The notes: generated from the letters alone by a model not told the origin. A stretch of 48,177 bases of DNA from JBFXAN01 sp050184225 (GCA_050184225.1 JBFXAN010000033.1:1-48177); one strand, 5' to 3'; positions 33,899-42,663 are shown, counted from the stretch's first letter. Numbers and translations: made by a program.

Positions 33899-36711
33899 AG
33901 CTGATCCTGTCGGCCCGCGACGAGTCCTCCAAGGTACTCGCCGGCCTCAAGTCCCAACTCAGCGGCCTCAGCCGCGACGTGAACAGCGCCGGCACGGCGA
34001 TGAAGTCGGCGACCTCCAGCGGCTCCGGCTTCGGCGGCATGTTGAAGAGCGTCGCCTCGCAGGCGGTCGGCTTCGGCGCCGCTACGGTCGGCGTCAAGGC
34101 GATCGGCACGGCCTTCGGCGGCGTCAAGTCGGCGCTGTTCGACTTCAACGCTGGCATGGAGCAAGCCGAAATCGGCTTCACCACCCTCCTCGGCTCTGGT
34201 GAGGCGGCCAAATCCTTCCTCGGTGATCTCCAGTCCTTCGCCAAGTCGACGCCGTTCGCCTTCCCCGAGCTGGTCCAGGCGTCTCAGAAGATGCTGGCGA
34301 TGGGCACCAGTGCCGATCAGGTGATCCCCCGCCTCACCGCAATCGGCGATGCCGCCGCCGCGCTCGGCGGTGGGGCAGAGGTGATCGACGGCGTGACCAC
34401 CGCCCTCGGCCAGATGGGCGCCAAGGGCAAAGTCTCAGCCGAAGAGATGGGGCAGCTCACCGAGCGGGGCATTCCCGCCTGGGAGTTCCTCGCCAAGGCG
34501 ATCGGCACCGACATCCCCACGGCGATGCAGATGGCCGAACAAGGGGCGATCTCCGCCGACACCGCGATCAGCGCGATCACCGAGGGGATGTCCGAACGCT
34601 TCGGCGGGATGATGGAGGCCCAAAGCAAGACCTTTTCCGGCGCGATGTCCAACATTAAGGACAGCGTCAATCAGGCGATGGGCGAAGCCTTTCAGCCGCT
34701 CTTTGCCCTGATCGCCTCGGGCGCCGTCACCTTCGCCGCGTTCCTCAACTCCGAGCAGTTCGCCACCTGGTCGAGTGCGGTATCCGCTGCCGTCAGCGGC
34801 GTGATTACCGTCCTCACCACCGTCTTTGGCGTGCTGGCAGGCCATCCGGAGATCATCGCCGGCGTCGCCGCCGCGATCATGGCCGTGATGGTGCCGGCGC
34901 TCGTCGCCTGGACCACCGCCACCTATGCCCAGGTCGCCGCCCAAACCGCCGCTGCCGCCGCCTTCATCATCGCCAACGCCCCGCTGATCGCGATCGGCGT
35001 GGCGATCGGCCTCGTCGTCGCCGGCATCGTCCTGCTCATCAAGAATTGGGACGACATCACGGCGAAAGTCCCCATCCTCGGCACCGCCTTCGATGCCGTC
35101 AAGGGTGTGGTGACGGCGGCACTCGACGCGATCGTGATGGCCGCAGGCGCCGTCGTCGAACGGTTGCAAGCCGCCTGGGGGCCACTCTCCACGGCGCTCG
35201 GTGCGGCCTGGGACGGGATCAAGGCCGGTGCTGAGGCCGCATGGCCGGCGATTCAAACGGTGATCGAAACGGCGATTACCGTCATCCAGGGCTACATCAC
35301 CGCCTACCAGGCGATTGCCGAGGCGGTGTGGCCGGCGATTCAGGCCGCTGCCGAAGTCGCGTGGTCCGCCATCCAAGTGGCCGTGCAGATTGCCGTCACC
35401 GTCATCCAGGGGTACGTCGAAGCCTACAGCGCCGTAGCCCAGGCCGTCTGGCCGCTGATCCAGACCGCTGCCACAACTGCGTGGAGTGCGATCCAGACAG
35501 CGGTATCGACGGCGATCGGCGTCATCCAGACGGCGATTACCACGTTTCAAACCATTGCTGAGGCCGTGTGGCCACCGATTCAAACGGCGGCGGAGACGGC
35601 CTTCAACGCGGCCAAGACGGTTGCCGAGACAGCGATGCGGGCGATCAGCACCGCCTTCGGCTGGGTGAAGACCGCCGTTGATACCGTCTTCACGGGCGCC
35701 ATGACCGCCGTCGGCACGGCGATCTCGACGGCCAAGGGGATTGCCGACGGCCTTGTCTCGGCACTCCAAAGCATCGCCAACCTGCTCTCGCGGCCGTTCC
35801 GGCTGAATATCGACTTTCCCGAGCCGCCCGGCTGGCTCGACAACCTCCTGCCGGGATCGCCGCCCCCGCTGGCGGTGGGGATTGCGATGGTCAACGAGGA
35901 GTTGGGCCGGGGCGTGCAGGCGTGGCAGGACTGGGGGAAGGCGGCGGGCGCGGCGGCACAGACCGCCGTCAAGGGCGTGGCCGCAGCCCAGGGAGCGCCG
36001 ATGAGCTTCGCCGGGATTCCGTCGAACGAACTGACGCGGGCACAGCGCGCCCTCGGACCCGGCAAGAACGCCGATACGGGCGCACCACCGCAGGGGTTCC
36101 AGGTGCCCGGTGGGCTGGGTAACGAGATTGCCTACGCCCTGATCTACGGGCCGGCGACACCGCAACTCGCCGCCGCCCTCGACACCTACCTGAAGGGCAT
36201 CACCGGCGCCAATCCGGCGTATGCCTCGTTCTTGTCCGACACCTTCGGCCCGCTGATGGGCGGGGAAAGCGGCAATGTCCTCGGTGGGACCAGTGGCGCC
36301 CAGATGGGTGGTGAGGGCCGGTTGAGCCAACTCTACGCGCGGGCGCAGTCGATGGGGTTGGGCGCCGAGGCGACGGCGATCATGACGCGCTACTCGGCCG
36401 GGATGATCTCGCTCGGCACGGCCATCGCCCAGATGCAGGCGCTGATCAGCAGCGGCGGCAAGGCGAAGACGTTCGCGGCTGGGATTGGCGGGGCCGCCGA
36501 GACGTTGCGGGGCGGTGGCGGCTATAGTCCGAACCTGCCGGGGGGTGGGATGAACAGCGGCGGGATTGATTACGACCGGCTGGCGGGGGCGGTGGCGCGG
36601 GCGGTGCGGGAAGAGTTCGATCACAGTCCGCCACGCGCATTTGTCACCCAGAGCGACATCAGCGCCGCCTCACGCCAGGGGCTGACCGATTACCTGACGG
36701 GGAGGCGCTAG
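33877..36711 (+). CDS. Tape measure protein
   Basis: A 944-residue protein. Residues about 80-280 carry the tape measure core (MEQAEIGFTTLLGSGEAA, FAFPELVQASQKMLAMG, GQLTERGIPAWEFLAKA), followed by hydrophobic helices (about 290-385) typical of TMPs that insert in host membranes. Residues 453-602 are made of Trp-containing 40-residue repeats. The Gly-rich C-terminus follows. In siphophages this protein sets tail length. No tube, chaperone, or baseplate gene was recognised around it; small terminase follows after 2 bases. Confidence 0.85.
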   Translation: MVTAGEIELILSARDESSKVLAGLKSQLSGLSRDVNSAGTAMKSATSSGSGFGGMLKSVASQAVGFGAATVGVKAIGTAFGGVKSALFDFNAGMEQAEIGFTTLLGSGEAAKSFLGDLQSFAKSTPFAFPELVQASQKMLAMGTSADQVIPRLTAIGDAAAALGGGAEVIDGVTTALGQMGAKGKVSAEEMGQLTERGIPAWEFLAKAIGTDIPTAMQMAEQGAISADTAISAITEGMSERFGGMMEAQSKTFSGAMSNIKDSVNQAMGEAFQPLFALIASGAVTFAAFLNSEQFATWSSAVSAAVSGVITVLTTVFGVLAGHPEIIAGVAAAIMAVMVPALVAWTTATYAQVAAQTAAAAAFIIANAPLIAIGVAIGLVVAGIVLLIKNWDDITAKVPILGTAFDAVKGVVTAALDAIVMAAGAVVERLQAAWGPLSTALGAAWDGIKAGAEAAWPAIQTVIETAITVIQGYITAYQAIAEAVWPAIQAAAEVAWSAIQVAVQIAVTVIQGYVEAYSAVAQAVWPLIQTAATTAWSAIQTAVSTAIGVIQTAITTFQTIAEAVWPPIQTAAETAFNAAKTVAETAMRAISTAFGWVKTAVDTVFTGAMTAVGTAISTAKGIADGLVSALQSIANLLSRPFRLNIDFPEPPGWLDNLLPGSPPPLAVGIAMVNEELGRGVQAWQDWGKAAGAAAQTAVKGVAAAQGAPMSFAGIPSNELTRAQRALGPGKNADTGAPPQGFQVPGGLGNEIAYALIYGPATPQLAAALDTYLKGITGANPAYASFLSDTFGPLMGGESGNVLGGTSGAQMGGEGRLSQLYARAQSMGLGAEATAIMTRYSAGMISLGTAIAQMQALISSGGKAKTFAAGIGGAAETLRGGGGYSPNLPGGGMNSGGIDYDRLAGAVARAVREEFDHSPPRAFVTQSDISAASRQGLTDYLTGRR
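35236..35682 (+). repeat. Tandem 120-bp repeats within the tape measure gene
   Basis: AVWP-type units start at 35236, 35323, 35443 and 35563; the last spacings are exactly 120 bases (40 codons). Each begins A(A/V)WPxIQ and most include (W/A)SAIQ, TVIQ and (T/A)YxAIAE. Such in-register helical repeats are a known route for changing tape measure length, and therefore tail length. Confidence 0.75.
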
Positions 36712-36713
36712 GG

Positions 36714-37112
36714 ATGGCCGGACGCAAGACCAAGCTCACACCCGAAACGCAAGCGACGATCGTCGCGGCCATCCGCAAGGGTGCCTTCGCCTACATCGCC
36801 GCCGAAGCCGCCGGCATCGACAACAGCACGTTCTATCTGTGGCTCAAGCAGGGCGAGCACGGCCGCGAACCCTATCGAACATTTCGAGAAACGGTGCTCC
36901 GCGCGCACGCCGAAGCCCGCGCCGCGGCTGAAGCCAGGGTCTATGAAGAGAACCCGCTGGCGTGGCTCAAGGCCGGCCCCGGTCAGTCGCGCCCCGGCCG
37001 GGATGGCTGGACCGAGATCACCAAGCACGAGCTGAGCGATCCCGACGGCAAGCCCGTGAGCTTCACCTTGAGGATTGACCGTGGCACCGACCACCCTGCC
37101 GACCGTGTATGA
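36714..37112 (+). CDS. Terminase small subunit (HTH)
   Basis: A 132-residue protein. The N-terminal 50 residues (TPETQATIVAAIRKGAFAYI, AAGIDNSTFYLWLKQGE) form a terminase small-subunit-like HTH that would bind the packaging site. The C-terminus is basic and acidic-mixed. It lies two bases after the tape measure stop and overlaps the large terminase start by 32 bases. Confidence 0.75.
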   Translation: MAGRKTKLTPETQATIVAAIRKGAFAYIAAEAAGIDNSTFYLWLKQGEHGREPYRTFRETVLRAHAEARAAAEARVYEENPLAWLKAGPGQSRPGRDGWTEITKHELSDPDGKPVSFTLRIDRGTDHPADRV

Positions 37113-38364
37113 GCGTCCCGTCCTCTACCCCCAGCAAGAGGCGGCCCTCTTCAACGATGCCCGCTACGCGATCGTCGAGGCGACGACCAAGAGCGGGAAG
37201 ACCGTCGGCTGTATGGCGTGGCTCTTGGAGCAGGCGCTGATCCACGGTGCACCAGGCCGGAACTTCTGGTGGGTGGCACCGATCTTTGCCCAAGCCAAGA
37301 TCCCATTCCGGCGGATGAAGCTGGGGCTACCGATCGCGGTCTACACCGCCAACGAGACGGAGTTGACCCTCACGCTGGCCAACGGCGCTGTCATCTGGTT
37401 CAAAGGAGCGGACAAGCCGGATTCGCTCTACGGCGAGGATGTCTACGCGGCGGTGATCGACGAGGCGTCACGCTGCAAGGAGGATGCGTGGTACGCCGTT
37501 CGGTCGACGCTGACGGCGACGCGGGGACCGGTGCGGATCATCGGCAACGTCCGGGGCCGACGGAACTGGATGTACCACCTCGCTCGCCGGGCCGAATCTG
37601 GTGCCTCGGAGATGCACTACGCCAAGATCACGGCGCCGGAGGCCGTCGCCGCTGGCATCCTCGACGCCGCCGAGATTGAGGACGCCCGCGCGCAACTGCC
37701 CGACCACATCTTCCGTGAGTTGTATCTCGCCGAACCATCGGATGATGGCGGCAATCCCTTCGGCCTGACCGCGATCGAACGCTGCATCGGACCGCTGTCC
37801 AGTGCCGAGCCGGTGGTGTGGGGCTGGGATCTGGCGAAGTCGAAGGATTACACGGTCGGCATTGCCCTCGACGCGGACGGCGCTGCCTGTCGGGTGGAGC
37901 GGTGGCAAGCGCCGTGGGAGACGACGATCGACCGGATCATCGGCTACACCGGCACGACCGCCAGTCTGGTCGATAGCACCGGCGTCGGTGATCCCGTCCT
38001 CGAAGCGTTGCAGAAGCGAGGCGCGGCGGGGAACTACGAGGGATTCAAGTTCACGGGACCGAGCAAGCAGCAGTTGATGGAAGGCTTAGCGGTGGCGATC
38101 CAGCAGCAGCAGATCCGCTATCCCGATGGGGTGATCGTCAACGAACTGGAGACGTTTGAATACGTGTACACGCGGGCGGGCGTCCACTACAGCGCGCCGG
38201 AGGGGCTGTTTGACGATTGTGTCTGTGCGCTGGCGCTGGCGTGGCGGGCACTGAGCACGGCAGGGCCACCACCGGCGATGGCGAGTTACGACCGACCGAT
38301 GCGCGGCGGACTGGGTGACTGGATCGCCCGGCATCAGGCGGCGCGGATGGGGCGGGGATTCTGA
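37081..38364 (+). CDS. Terminase large subunit
   Basis: About 427 residues from GTG at 37081, with GAGG seven bases upstream; a TTG at 37075 is an alternative. The ATPase has Walker A ATTKSGKT (Lys40) and Walker B AAVIDEA (Asp127, Glu128). The RNase H-like nuclease has Asp250 in WGWDLAKSKDYTVG, Asp298 in LVDSTGVGD and Asp378/379 in LFDDCVCALA. All catalytic positions are intact, so it could cut and package DNA. The usual next gene, portal, is absent: transcription stops here and the following genes are on the other strand. Confidence 0.9.
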   Translation: MAPTTLPTVYERPVLYPQQEAALFNDARYAIVEATTKSGKTVGCMAWLLEQALIHGAPGRNFWWVAPIFAQAKIPFRRMKLGLPIAVYTANETELTLTLANGAVIWFKGADKPDSLYGEDVYAAVIDEASRCKEDAWYAVRSTLTATRGPVRIIGNVRGRRNWMYHLARRAESGASEMHYAKITAPEAVAAGILDAAEIEDARAQLPDHIFRELYLAEPSDDGGNPFGLTAIERCIGPLSSAEPVVWGWDLAKSKDYTVGIALDADGAACRVERWQAPWETTIDRIIGYTGTTASLVDSTGVGDPVLEALQKRGAAGNYEGFKFTGPSKQQLMEGLAVAIQQQQIRYPDGVIVNELETFEYVYTRAGVHYSAPEGLFDDCVCALALAWRALSTAGPPPAMASYDRPMRGGLGDWIARHQAARMGRGF

Positions 38365-38531
38365 TTCCAGAACCAGGGTAAAATCCCCTCACCTGGCCCG
38401 CCGCATCGTCAGATTCGCGGCTGAGGGCCAGGAATCGACATTGTAGCGTTGCAGGGACAACGCAAAGGCCAGCGGTCTCGGCAACTGGCTGACAGAACGG
38501 CGGGCGGGGCGGGCGATGCGAGGGTGGTGAG

Positions 38532-38828
38532 TTACCGCCGCACGAATCGCCCATGGGCTCGCGCCCGTTTGGCCGCTGTGGCCGCCCGCGTGCGTGGCTC
38601 GCCGATTGCCTTGCAGTCATCGGAGCAATAGCGCCGGCGCACTCCCGGCGCGATGCCGGCGCCACACGTCGCACACCGCCGCGCTGGCGGGCGGGATACC
38701 GGTGGTTGGCGCTTGGCCTGGGCGGTGCAGCGGGCGCCACAGAATCGGCGCGGCCGCTGGCTGTAAACCAACACGCCACACACCGTACAGACCGACGGCC
38801 GCCGCGGCGGCCAAGGTGGGTCCGTCAT
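38532..38828 (-). CDS. Double zinc-finger protein
   Basis: A 98-residue Arg-rich protein with two fingers of the same type: VCTVCGVL...RFCGARC and RCATCGAG...RRYCSDDC. The second closely resembles the finger of the 32079-32297 product. It ends in a basic tail (RAKRARAHGRFVRR-like). It may bind nucleic acids. It is the last gene of the first leftward group. Confidence 0.6.
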   Translation of the reverse strand: MTDPPWPPRRPSVCTVCGVLVYSQRPRRFCGARCTAQAKRQPPVSRPPARRCATCGAGIAPGVRRRYCSDDCKAIGEPRTRAATAAKRARAHGRFVRR

Positions 38829-38899
38829 CGCTTACCCCAACGCGCAGCCGATGCCCTCGTACTTTGGTTCAGTCTCTCCGGTCATCGGTGACCATCCTT

Positions 38900-39214
38900 T
38901 CATAACCGGGTCGCCTCCTCCTTGCGGCGTGCCGCCTCCGCCGCAAACAACCCGTCCTTCAACTCCCAAACCTGGTATTGCGCGACCAACTGGGCACATG
39001 GCAGCGCTGGCGAGTCGGTCAGCGTGCCTGAACGTGGGAGAGGTCGCGCAAGGTTCGCGCCGGGAGCGTTGCCTGCGTTCTGAAAGTGGCCGCGAACAAT
39101 GCTCGCGAAGTGCTGCCAGTCTTCACTCGGTACCGAACGAAGAACCTGAACGATCTCCGGCCGCGCTCGGAGTTCATCGCTGAGATACCGCTCGACGTAC
39201 TCGGTAAACGCCAT
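38900..39214 (-). CDS. Hypothetical protein
   Basis: A 104-residue protein from ATG at 39214, preceded by AAAGGA. The N-terminal half is helical (YVERYLSDELRARPEIVQVLR, then EDWQHFASIVRGHF); the C-terminus (LVAQYQVWELKDGLFAAEAARR) is also helical. No family recognised. It lies just downstream of the thermonuclease gene. Confidence 0.55.
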   Translation of the reverse strand: MAFTEYVERYLSDELRARPEIVQVLRSVPSEDWQHFASIVRGHFQNAGNAPGANLARPLPRSGTLTDSPALPCAQLVAQYQVWELKDGLFAAEAARRKEEATRL

Positions 39215-39259
39215 GACGAGAGTCCTTTCGGATCTGGTCCGTGACTCGATACGGATCTC

Positions 39260-39940
39260 TCACCCCGACTCGCAGCCAACGCCGTCGTTGTCGCTGCCAT
39301 CGAACCGATGCGGATCGGGCGCCAACACGGTAAACCGCCGATGCGGGATGTCGCCGCAATCCAGATCGGGCGGTGGCGGCGGGATACAGACAGTTGGGTA
39401 GGCGGGGCTACAGTTCTGGGCGGGTGGTGGTGGTGGTGCGGCCGTTGCTGCTGGCGTCGGTCGCCCGGACCAGAGACAACCGGCGCCCTGCCGCACCGCC
39501 TGCTCCTCGGCAGTGACGATCCGATCGACGTACTGCCCGTCATCGGTCCACGCCTCGCCATAGCCCAGCAGGACCATCCACTCGTCGATCAGCGACCAGT
39601 CCTCGCCGCCGTCGTTGACCCAGAGGTACGCCAGGGTGCGCCCAAAATCGTCCAGGGTGCGCGGGCCATGTTCCAACGAAACCCAGTTGTCGCGCTGGCG
39701 GTCGGCGAGCATCCCGGCGAGCACATCACGGGCCTCAGGACCGCAGCGTTGATTGAGTTCGGGCGCGGAGACGCCGAACAGCCGGACACGGGTGCCGTCG
39801 TCGAGTTCGACGGTATCACCATCGATCACCCTGGCAACGTGGTGCCATCCCTCCGGCGCCTGGGCGCGAGCCGCTGATACCTGCCAGCCGCTGGCGATGA
39901 TCAGTACGACCACGGCGATGATTCCAGACCACAGTTTCAC
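39260..39940 (-). CDS. Secreted thermonuclease (SNase-like) with C-terminal Excalibur domain
   Basis: A 226-residue protein from GTG at 39940, with GAGGGAGG upstream. The signal peptide is VKLWSGIIAVVVLIIASG followed by an AxA site near residue 26. The nuclease domain has VIDGDTVEL, RVRLFGVSAPE (catalytic Arg and Glu) and FGRTLAYLW (second Arg), all intact. After a proline-rich linker comes an Excalibur-type calcium loop (DGSDNDGVGCES). It would degrade DNA or RNA outside the cell. An exported nuclease in an integrated element is unusual. Confidence 0.85.
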   Translation of the reverse strand: MKLWSGIIAVVVLIIASGWQVSAARAQAPEGWHHVARVIDGDTVELDDGTRVRLFGVSAPELNQRCGPEARDVLAGMLADRQRDNWVSLEHGPRTLDDFGRTLAYLWVNDGGEDWSLIDEWMVLLGYGEAWTDDGQYVDRIVTAEEQAVRQGAGCLWSGRPTPAATAAPPPPPAQNCSPAYPTVCIPPPPPDLDCGDIPHRRFTVLAPDPHRFDGSDNDGVGCESG

Positions 39941-40100
39941 GACGATCCTCCCTCGTGCGTTGCTATGGTGGTCGGGTGACGTGGGCACTATGAATGATAG
40001 GAAAACGAAATGCAAGCGGTCACGCCGGAGCGGCGAGTGACGTTCTTGCGTTGACCGGCCGCACGGGCAGACCCGACCATCGGGCCGTGGAGGTGGCGGC

Positions 40101-40421
40101 ATGTGGCTAGCAGCGAAGTCCTATGCGCGGGCGGTGGCGATCCTTGAAGGCGATGGTGATGCACGGACGCGGGTGTGGCGGGCAGCGACGGAGATCGTCG
40201 GCCTCATGGCGAAGACGATGCCCGCCGATCTGTGGGAGCGGCAGCAGGAGTTCGATGCGCGGGTGACGTGCGTGCGGTCGCCAGAAGGCGCGATCATGGC
40301 GACGGTGGCGCTGATGGCTGACGCCGAGGTGTCAGCGATCGAGGCGGAGATCCGAGCGATGGCGGCGTTCGTGGGGTGGTCGAGCACCATTGCCCCGGCG
40401 ACAGACAACACAAAGCCCTGA
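40101..40421 (+). CDS. Hypothetical protein
   Basis: A 106-residue protein from ATG at 40101, with GGAGG seven bases upstream. It is helical (WLAAKSYARAVAILEGDGDA, then VSAIEAEIRAMAAFVGW), with no recognised motif. It is divergent from the thermonuclease gene and separated from convergent genes by a hairpin-rich region. Confidence 0.55.
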   Translation: MWLAAKSYARAVAILEGDGDARTRVWRAATEIVGLMAKTMPADLWERQQEFDARVTCVRSPEGAIMATVALMADAEVSAIEAEIRAMAAFVGWSSTIAPATDNTKP

Positions 40422-40658
40422 TCGCATCACCCCGAACACGACCAGGGCCTTGTGCTTGCACATCCGGTGGAATGCTGAGAGGGGACCGCCACCCAGCATC
40501 CCACGCCGAGAAGGAATATCCACACCGTACGGCGGCCGCCTCAATAACGAATCCAACAGCCGGATGCTTTGGCTACTGCGATCGGCGTAGATCCGCAAGT
40601 ATCAGCCACCACCACGGCCCACGACACCCGCGCGGCCGCTTGAGAAGTCTGACATGAC

Positions 40659-40679
40659 GGAGCCGCCAGCGGCGGCTCC
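40659..40679. terminator. Perfect 9-bp hairpin
   Basis: GGAGCCGCC and GGCGGCTCC are separated by AGC. No T tract follows on either strand; probably a terminator or transcript end stabiliser. Confidence 0.5.
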
Positions 40680-40848
40680 CACACGGTGCTCCTCTGCCAA
40701 TCGGGTGACGCCCTACGCACCCGGACAATAGCTCAACGCAGGGAGTCCAGGGCGCCGGCCTTCCGGCATCCTCACAGAGGACCGCATCGCGGCGCCGGCA
40801 GGGTACGGAGACGGCCTCCCGCCGCGATGTGGTCCGGTCCTTCCGTGC

Positions 40849-40892
40849 AGGAACCCGACGTGCCTCGTGGGGGCGGGTTGCGTCGGGTTCCT
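40849..40892. terminator. Perfect 12-bp hairpin, probable bidirectional terminator
   Basis: AGGAACCCGACG at 40849-40860 pairs with CGTCGGGTTCCT at 40881-40892 across a 20-base loop. It lies 43 bases past the stop of the leftward gene at 40936 and faces the rightward gene ending at 40421. Confidence 0.6.
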
Positions 40893-40935
40893 CTTATGCT
40901 CACGTTCGGCTCAGCCAATGAACGCACTGGCCAAC

Positions 40936-41655
40936 CTATGAGGCTACTGCCTCCTCGTCGTCATCAGGCCGACCGCCTTCGACGTACTCGAACGCAACAC
41001 CGAATGCGGCGCCCCAGACGCTCGTTTCGACATAGGACCGGAGCACGGTGCGATACTCCATCTCCCGCTCATGCAAGCCTTGCCGGATGGCCTTGAGAGC
41101 CTGTTTCCATTGCGACGCTTCCTCATCGGCCGAGGCAACCGCATGATCAGCCTCGGCCACAATCGCGGCAACGGCATCGTGTGCTGCTGCTTCGGCTTCA
41201 GTGACAAGGTCGAAGTCAGGTGAGAGCGACCGCCGGATCAGTGGCTGTGTTGTCAGCCATGCTTGAAGCGCATCGCGGTGATCGGCGGTGAACGTGTCAG
41301 CGAGTTCCATCGCCTGTGCGTGCCTGAGTTCGGCGAGCCATACGCGATGATAGAACCTTTTCGCATACCCCTGTGAAACCTGGAATCGCTGGCAAAATGC
41401 GAAGGTCAATTGCAGGGCGAGATTCTCATGAAAGGCAACCTGAAACTCATTCCGCACGACGCCGCGCCACCCCTCACAATCCGAGGCGCATTCGGGATCG
41501 AACCATGAGCGGGTGTGCAAGTAGAAATGCTGACGGCTCTCATGCAACATGACAATCGATCGCATCATCGCGCCCGCCAATGGATCGTTGATCAACCGCT
41601 CCCACTTTTCGCGCTTGGTCTCGTTCGCCTTGCGGATCGACTCAGCCGTTCCCAC
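40936..41655 (-). CDS. Hypothetical protein of the leftward early operon
   Basis: A 239-residue protein from GTG at 41655; the start overlaps the previous stop (TAGTG). It is largely helical, with His-rich and aromatic segments (MMRSIVMLHESRQHFYLHTR, AFCQRFQVSQGYAKRFYHRV) and an acidic C-terminus (GGRPDDDEEAVAS). No family recognised. It belongs to an operon with 41655-41972, the zinc ribbon and the SWIM protein, driven from the divergent promoter. Confidence 0.6.
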   Translation of the reverse strand: MGTAESIRKANETKREKWERLINDPLAGAMMRSIVMLHESRQHFYLHTRSWFDPECASDCEGWRGVVRNEFQVAFHENLALQLTFAFCQRFQVSQGYAKRFYHRVWLAELRHAQAMELADTFTADHRDALQAWLTTQPLIRRSLSPDFDLVTEAEAAAHDAVAAIVAEADHAVASADEEASQWKQALKAIRQGLHEREMEYRTVLRSYVETSVWGAAFGVAFEYVEGGRPDDDEEAVAS

Positions 41656-41972
41656 TATGCACCCTCCCCATCGTCAGCGAAGTCTTCGGGTTGCCAGAAC
41701 GTGGCCAGTCCTAGGAGTTGTGCCGCGAGCGCGATTCGCATGGCCGGACCTTCGTCGGTGTCGTTTGGCGCGTGCTGGTCCATGTCACTCAACACGAACA
41801 CCCCCTCCATCTCCTGCCAGAGCGTGGTGAAGGCGCTGGTCATCGTGTCCCATGACTTCCGCAGGCCAATCACCAACCGAGCCGCCTGATCCAACTGCTC
41901 CCACTTCTCCGCCCATTGCGCCCGAACGGCCGCATCAGCGATGGCAATGGCTTCGTCCTCGATAGGACTCAT
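41655..41972 (-). CDS. Hypothetical protein of the leftward early operon
   Basis: A 105-residue acidic protein from ATG at 41972, with GGGGAGA upstream (MSPIEDEAIAIADAAVRAQW). It is helical throughout, with no recognised motif, and overlaps the next gene by one base. The acidic, helical character fits small phage inhibitors or adaptors, which is only a suggestion. Confidence 0.55.
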   Translation of the reverse strand: MSPIEDEAIAIADAAVRAQWAEKWEQLDQAARLVIGLRKSWDTMTSAFTTLWQEMEGVFVLSDMDQHAPNDTDEGPAMRIALAAQLLGLATFWQPEDFADDGEGA

Positions 41973-42110
41973 CGTGGTGTCTCCCCGTGAACGAGCACCG
42001 CGCACCGGCTCCACCCAGGCCGGCACTCTGTCTGCCGATGTCGTGTGCGGCGCTCCTCTCCCACTCGCCGCTGATACCGGGACCGGAAACCTCTCCCGGC
42101 CCCGGTGATC

Positions 42111-42251
42111 TCAGAGGCTCGACGCCAGCGCCGACGGGACGCGCTGCGTGAACCAGCCGCCGCAGTGGCGGCAGTGCAGTGCCAGCAGATTGCAGAACCG
42201 CGTGTGACGGCGCAAGGGACCACCACATGTCGGGCAATGAGAAGCGAGCAT
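42111..42251 (-). CDS. 46-residue zinc-ribbon miniprotein
   Basis: Read directly from the minus strand: ATG at 42251 to TGA at 42111. It contains HCPTCGGPLRRHTRFCN and LHCRHCGGWFTQ, two CxxCGG knuckles typical of a zinc ribbon. It begins just after the SWIM gene stop (2 bases). Its small size would lead most gene callers to miss it. Confidence 0.6.
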   Translation of the reverse strand: MLASHCPTCGGPLRRHTRFCNLLALHCRHCGGWFTQRVPSALASSL

Positions 42252-42253
42252 TG

Positions 42254-42562
42254 CTACCACCCCCGGCCGATCTTCAGGAACTCGTTGCGGTCGAAGGCGG
42301 CGTCATACTGCGCGATCAACTCCTCCGACCGTTGTCCGCTGCCGAAGGCCGGCACGGCCGCAGCCGGAGTGAAGGCGCCGGCGCGACCGGCGGCGGTCCA
42401 CAGGACGAGCACCTGACGCTGGTGCTTGCACTGCCGACGGCGATAGGTGGCGTCCGGGCAATCGCAGGCGGTGGCGCCGTCGGCATGGACGGTGACGCGG
42501 TAGGCTTTGCCGGGGGTCGTGGCTGAGGGAACCTGATAGGTCTGATAGGATGAGGTTGCCAT
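42254..42562 (-). CDS. SWIM zinc-finger protein
   Basis: A 102-residue protein from ATG at 42562, with AAGGAG eight bases upstream. The middle holds a SWIM-type finger, CDCPDATYRRRQCKH (CxC then CxH), preceded by a strand (AYRVTVHADGA). SWIM domains bind DNA or partner proteins. It is the first leftward gene behind the divergent promoter, so an early function is likely. Confidence 0.65.
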   Translation of the reverse strand: MATSSYQTYQVPSATTPGKAYRVTVHADGATACDCPDATYRRRQCKHQRQVLVLWTAAGRAGAFTPAAAVPAFGSGQRSEELIAQYDAAFDRNEFLKIGRGW

Positions 42563-42663
42563 GGAAGCTTCTCCTTCTGTGGCCACGCCTCGGGCTGTTC
42601 CAGCAGCGCCGAGGCTTTTTGCTGTCTGCCGACTGGGCGCCGGCGGGGCCTCCCTTCATCATC

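Larger units (their letters stand above)
40422..40935. other. Hairpin-rich non-coding region between convergent genes
   Basis: About 510 bases with no convincing gene. It contains two strong hairpins (40659-40679 and 40849-40892), plus a weaker GCCCTG/CAGGGC pair at about 40424-40460. Transcription from both sides ends here. A small RNA cannot be excluded but nothing specific supports one. Confidence 0.5.

Noticed and set aside
35236..35682. CRISPR array
   Set aside because: The 120-bp periodicity is in frame inside a tape measure gene and encodes helical repeats; there are no spacers or cas genes.
34435..36624. A 729-codon minus-strand frame opposite the tape measure gene
   Set aside because: Composition (Arg, Gly, Asp, His) is that of an antisense shadow; the tape measure protein on the plus strand is clearly real.
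38832..38885. 17-codon minus-strand frame with a possible AAGGA site
   Set aside because: Too short, without a motif or coupling that would support it.
40422..40935. Structured non-coding RNA
   Set aside because: The hairpins are explained by convergent transcription ends; no promoter or known RNA motif was seen.
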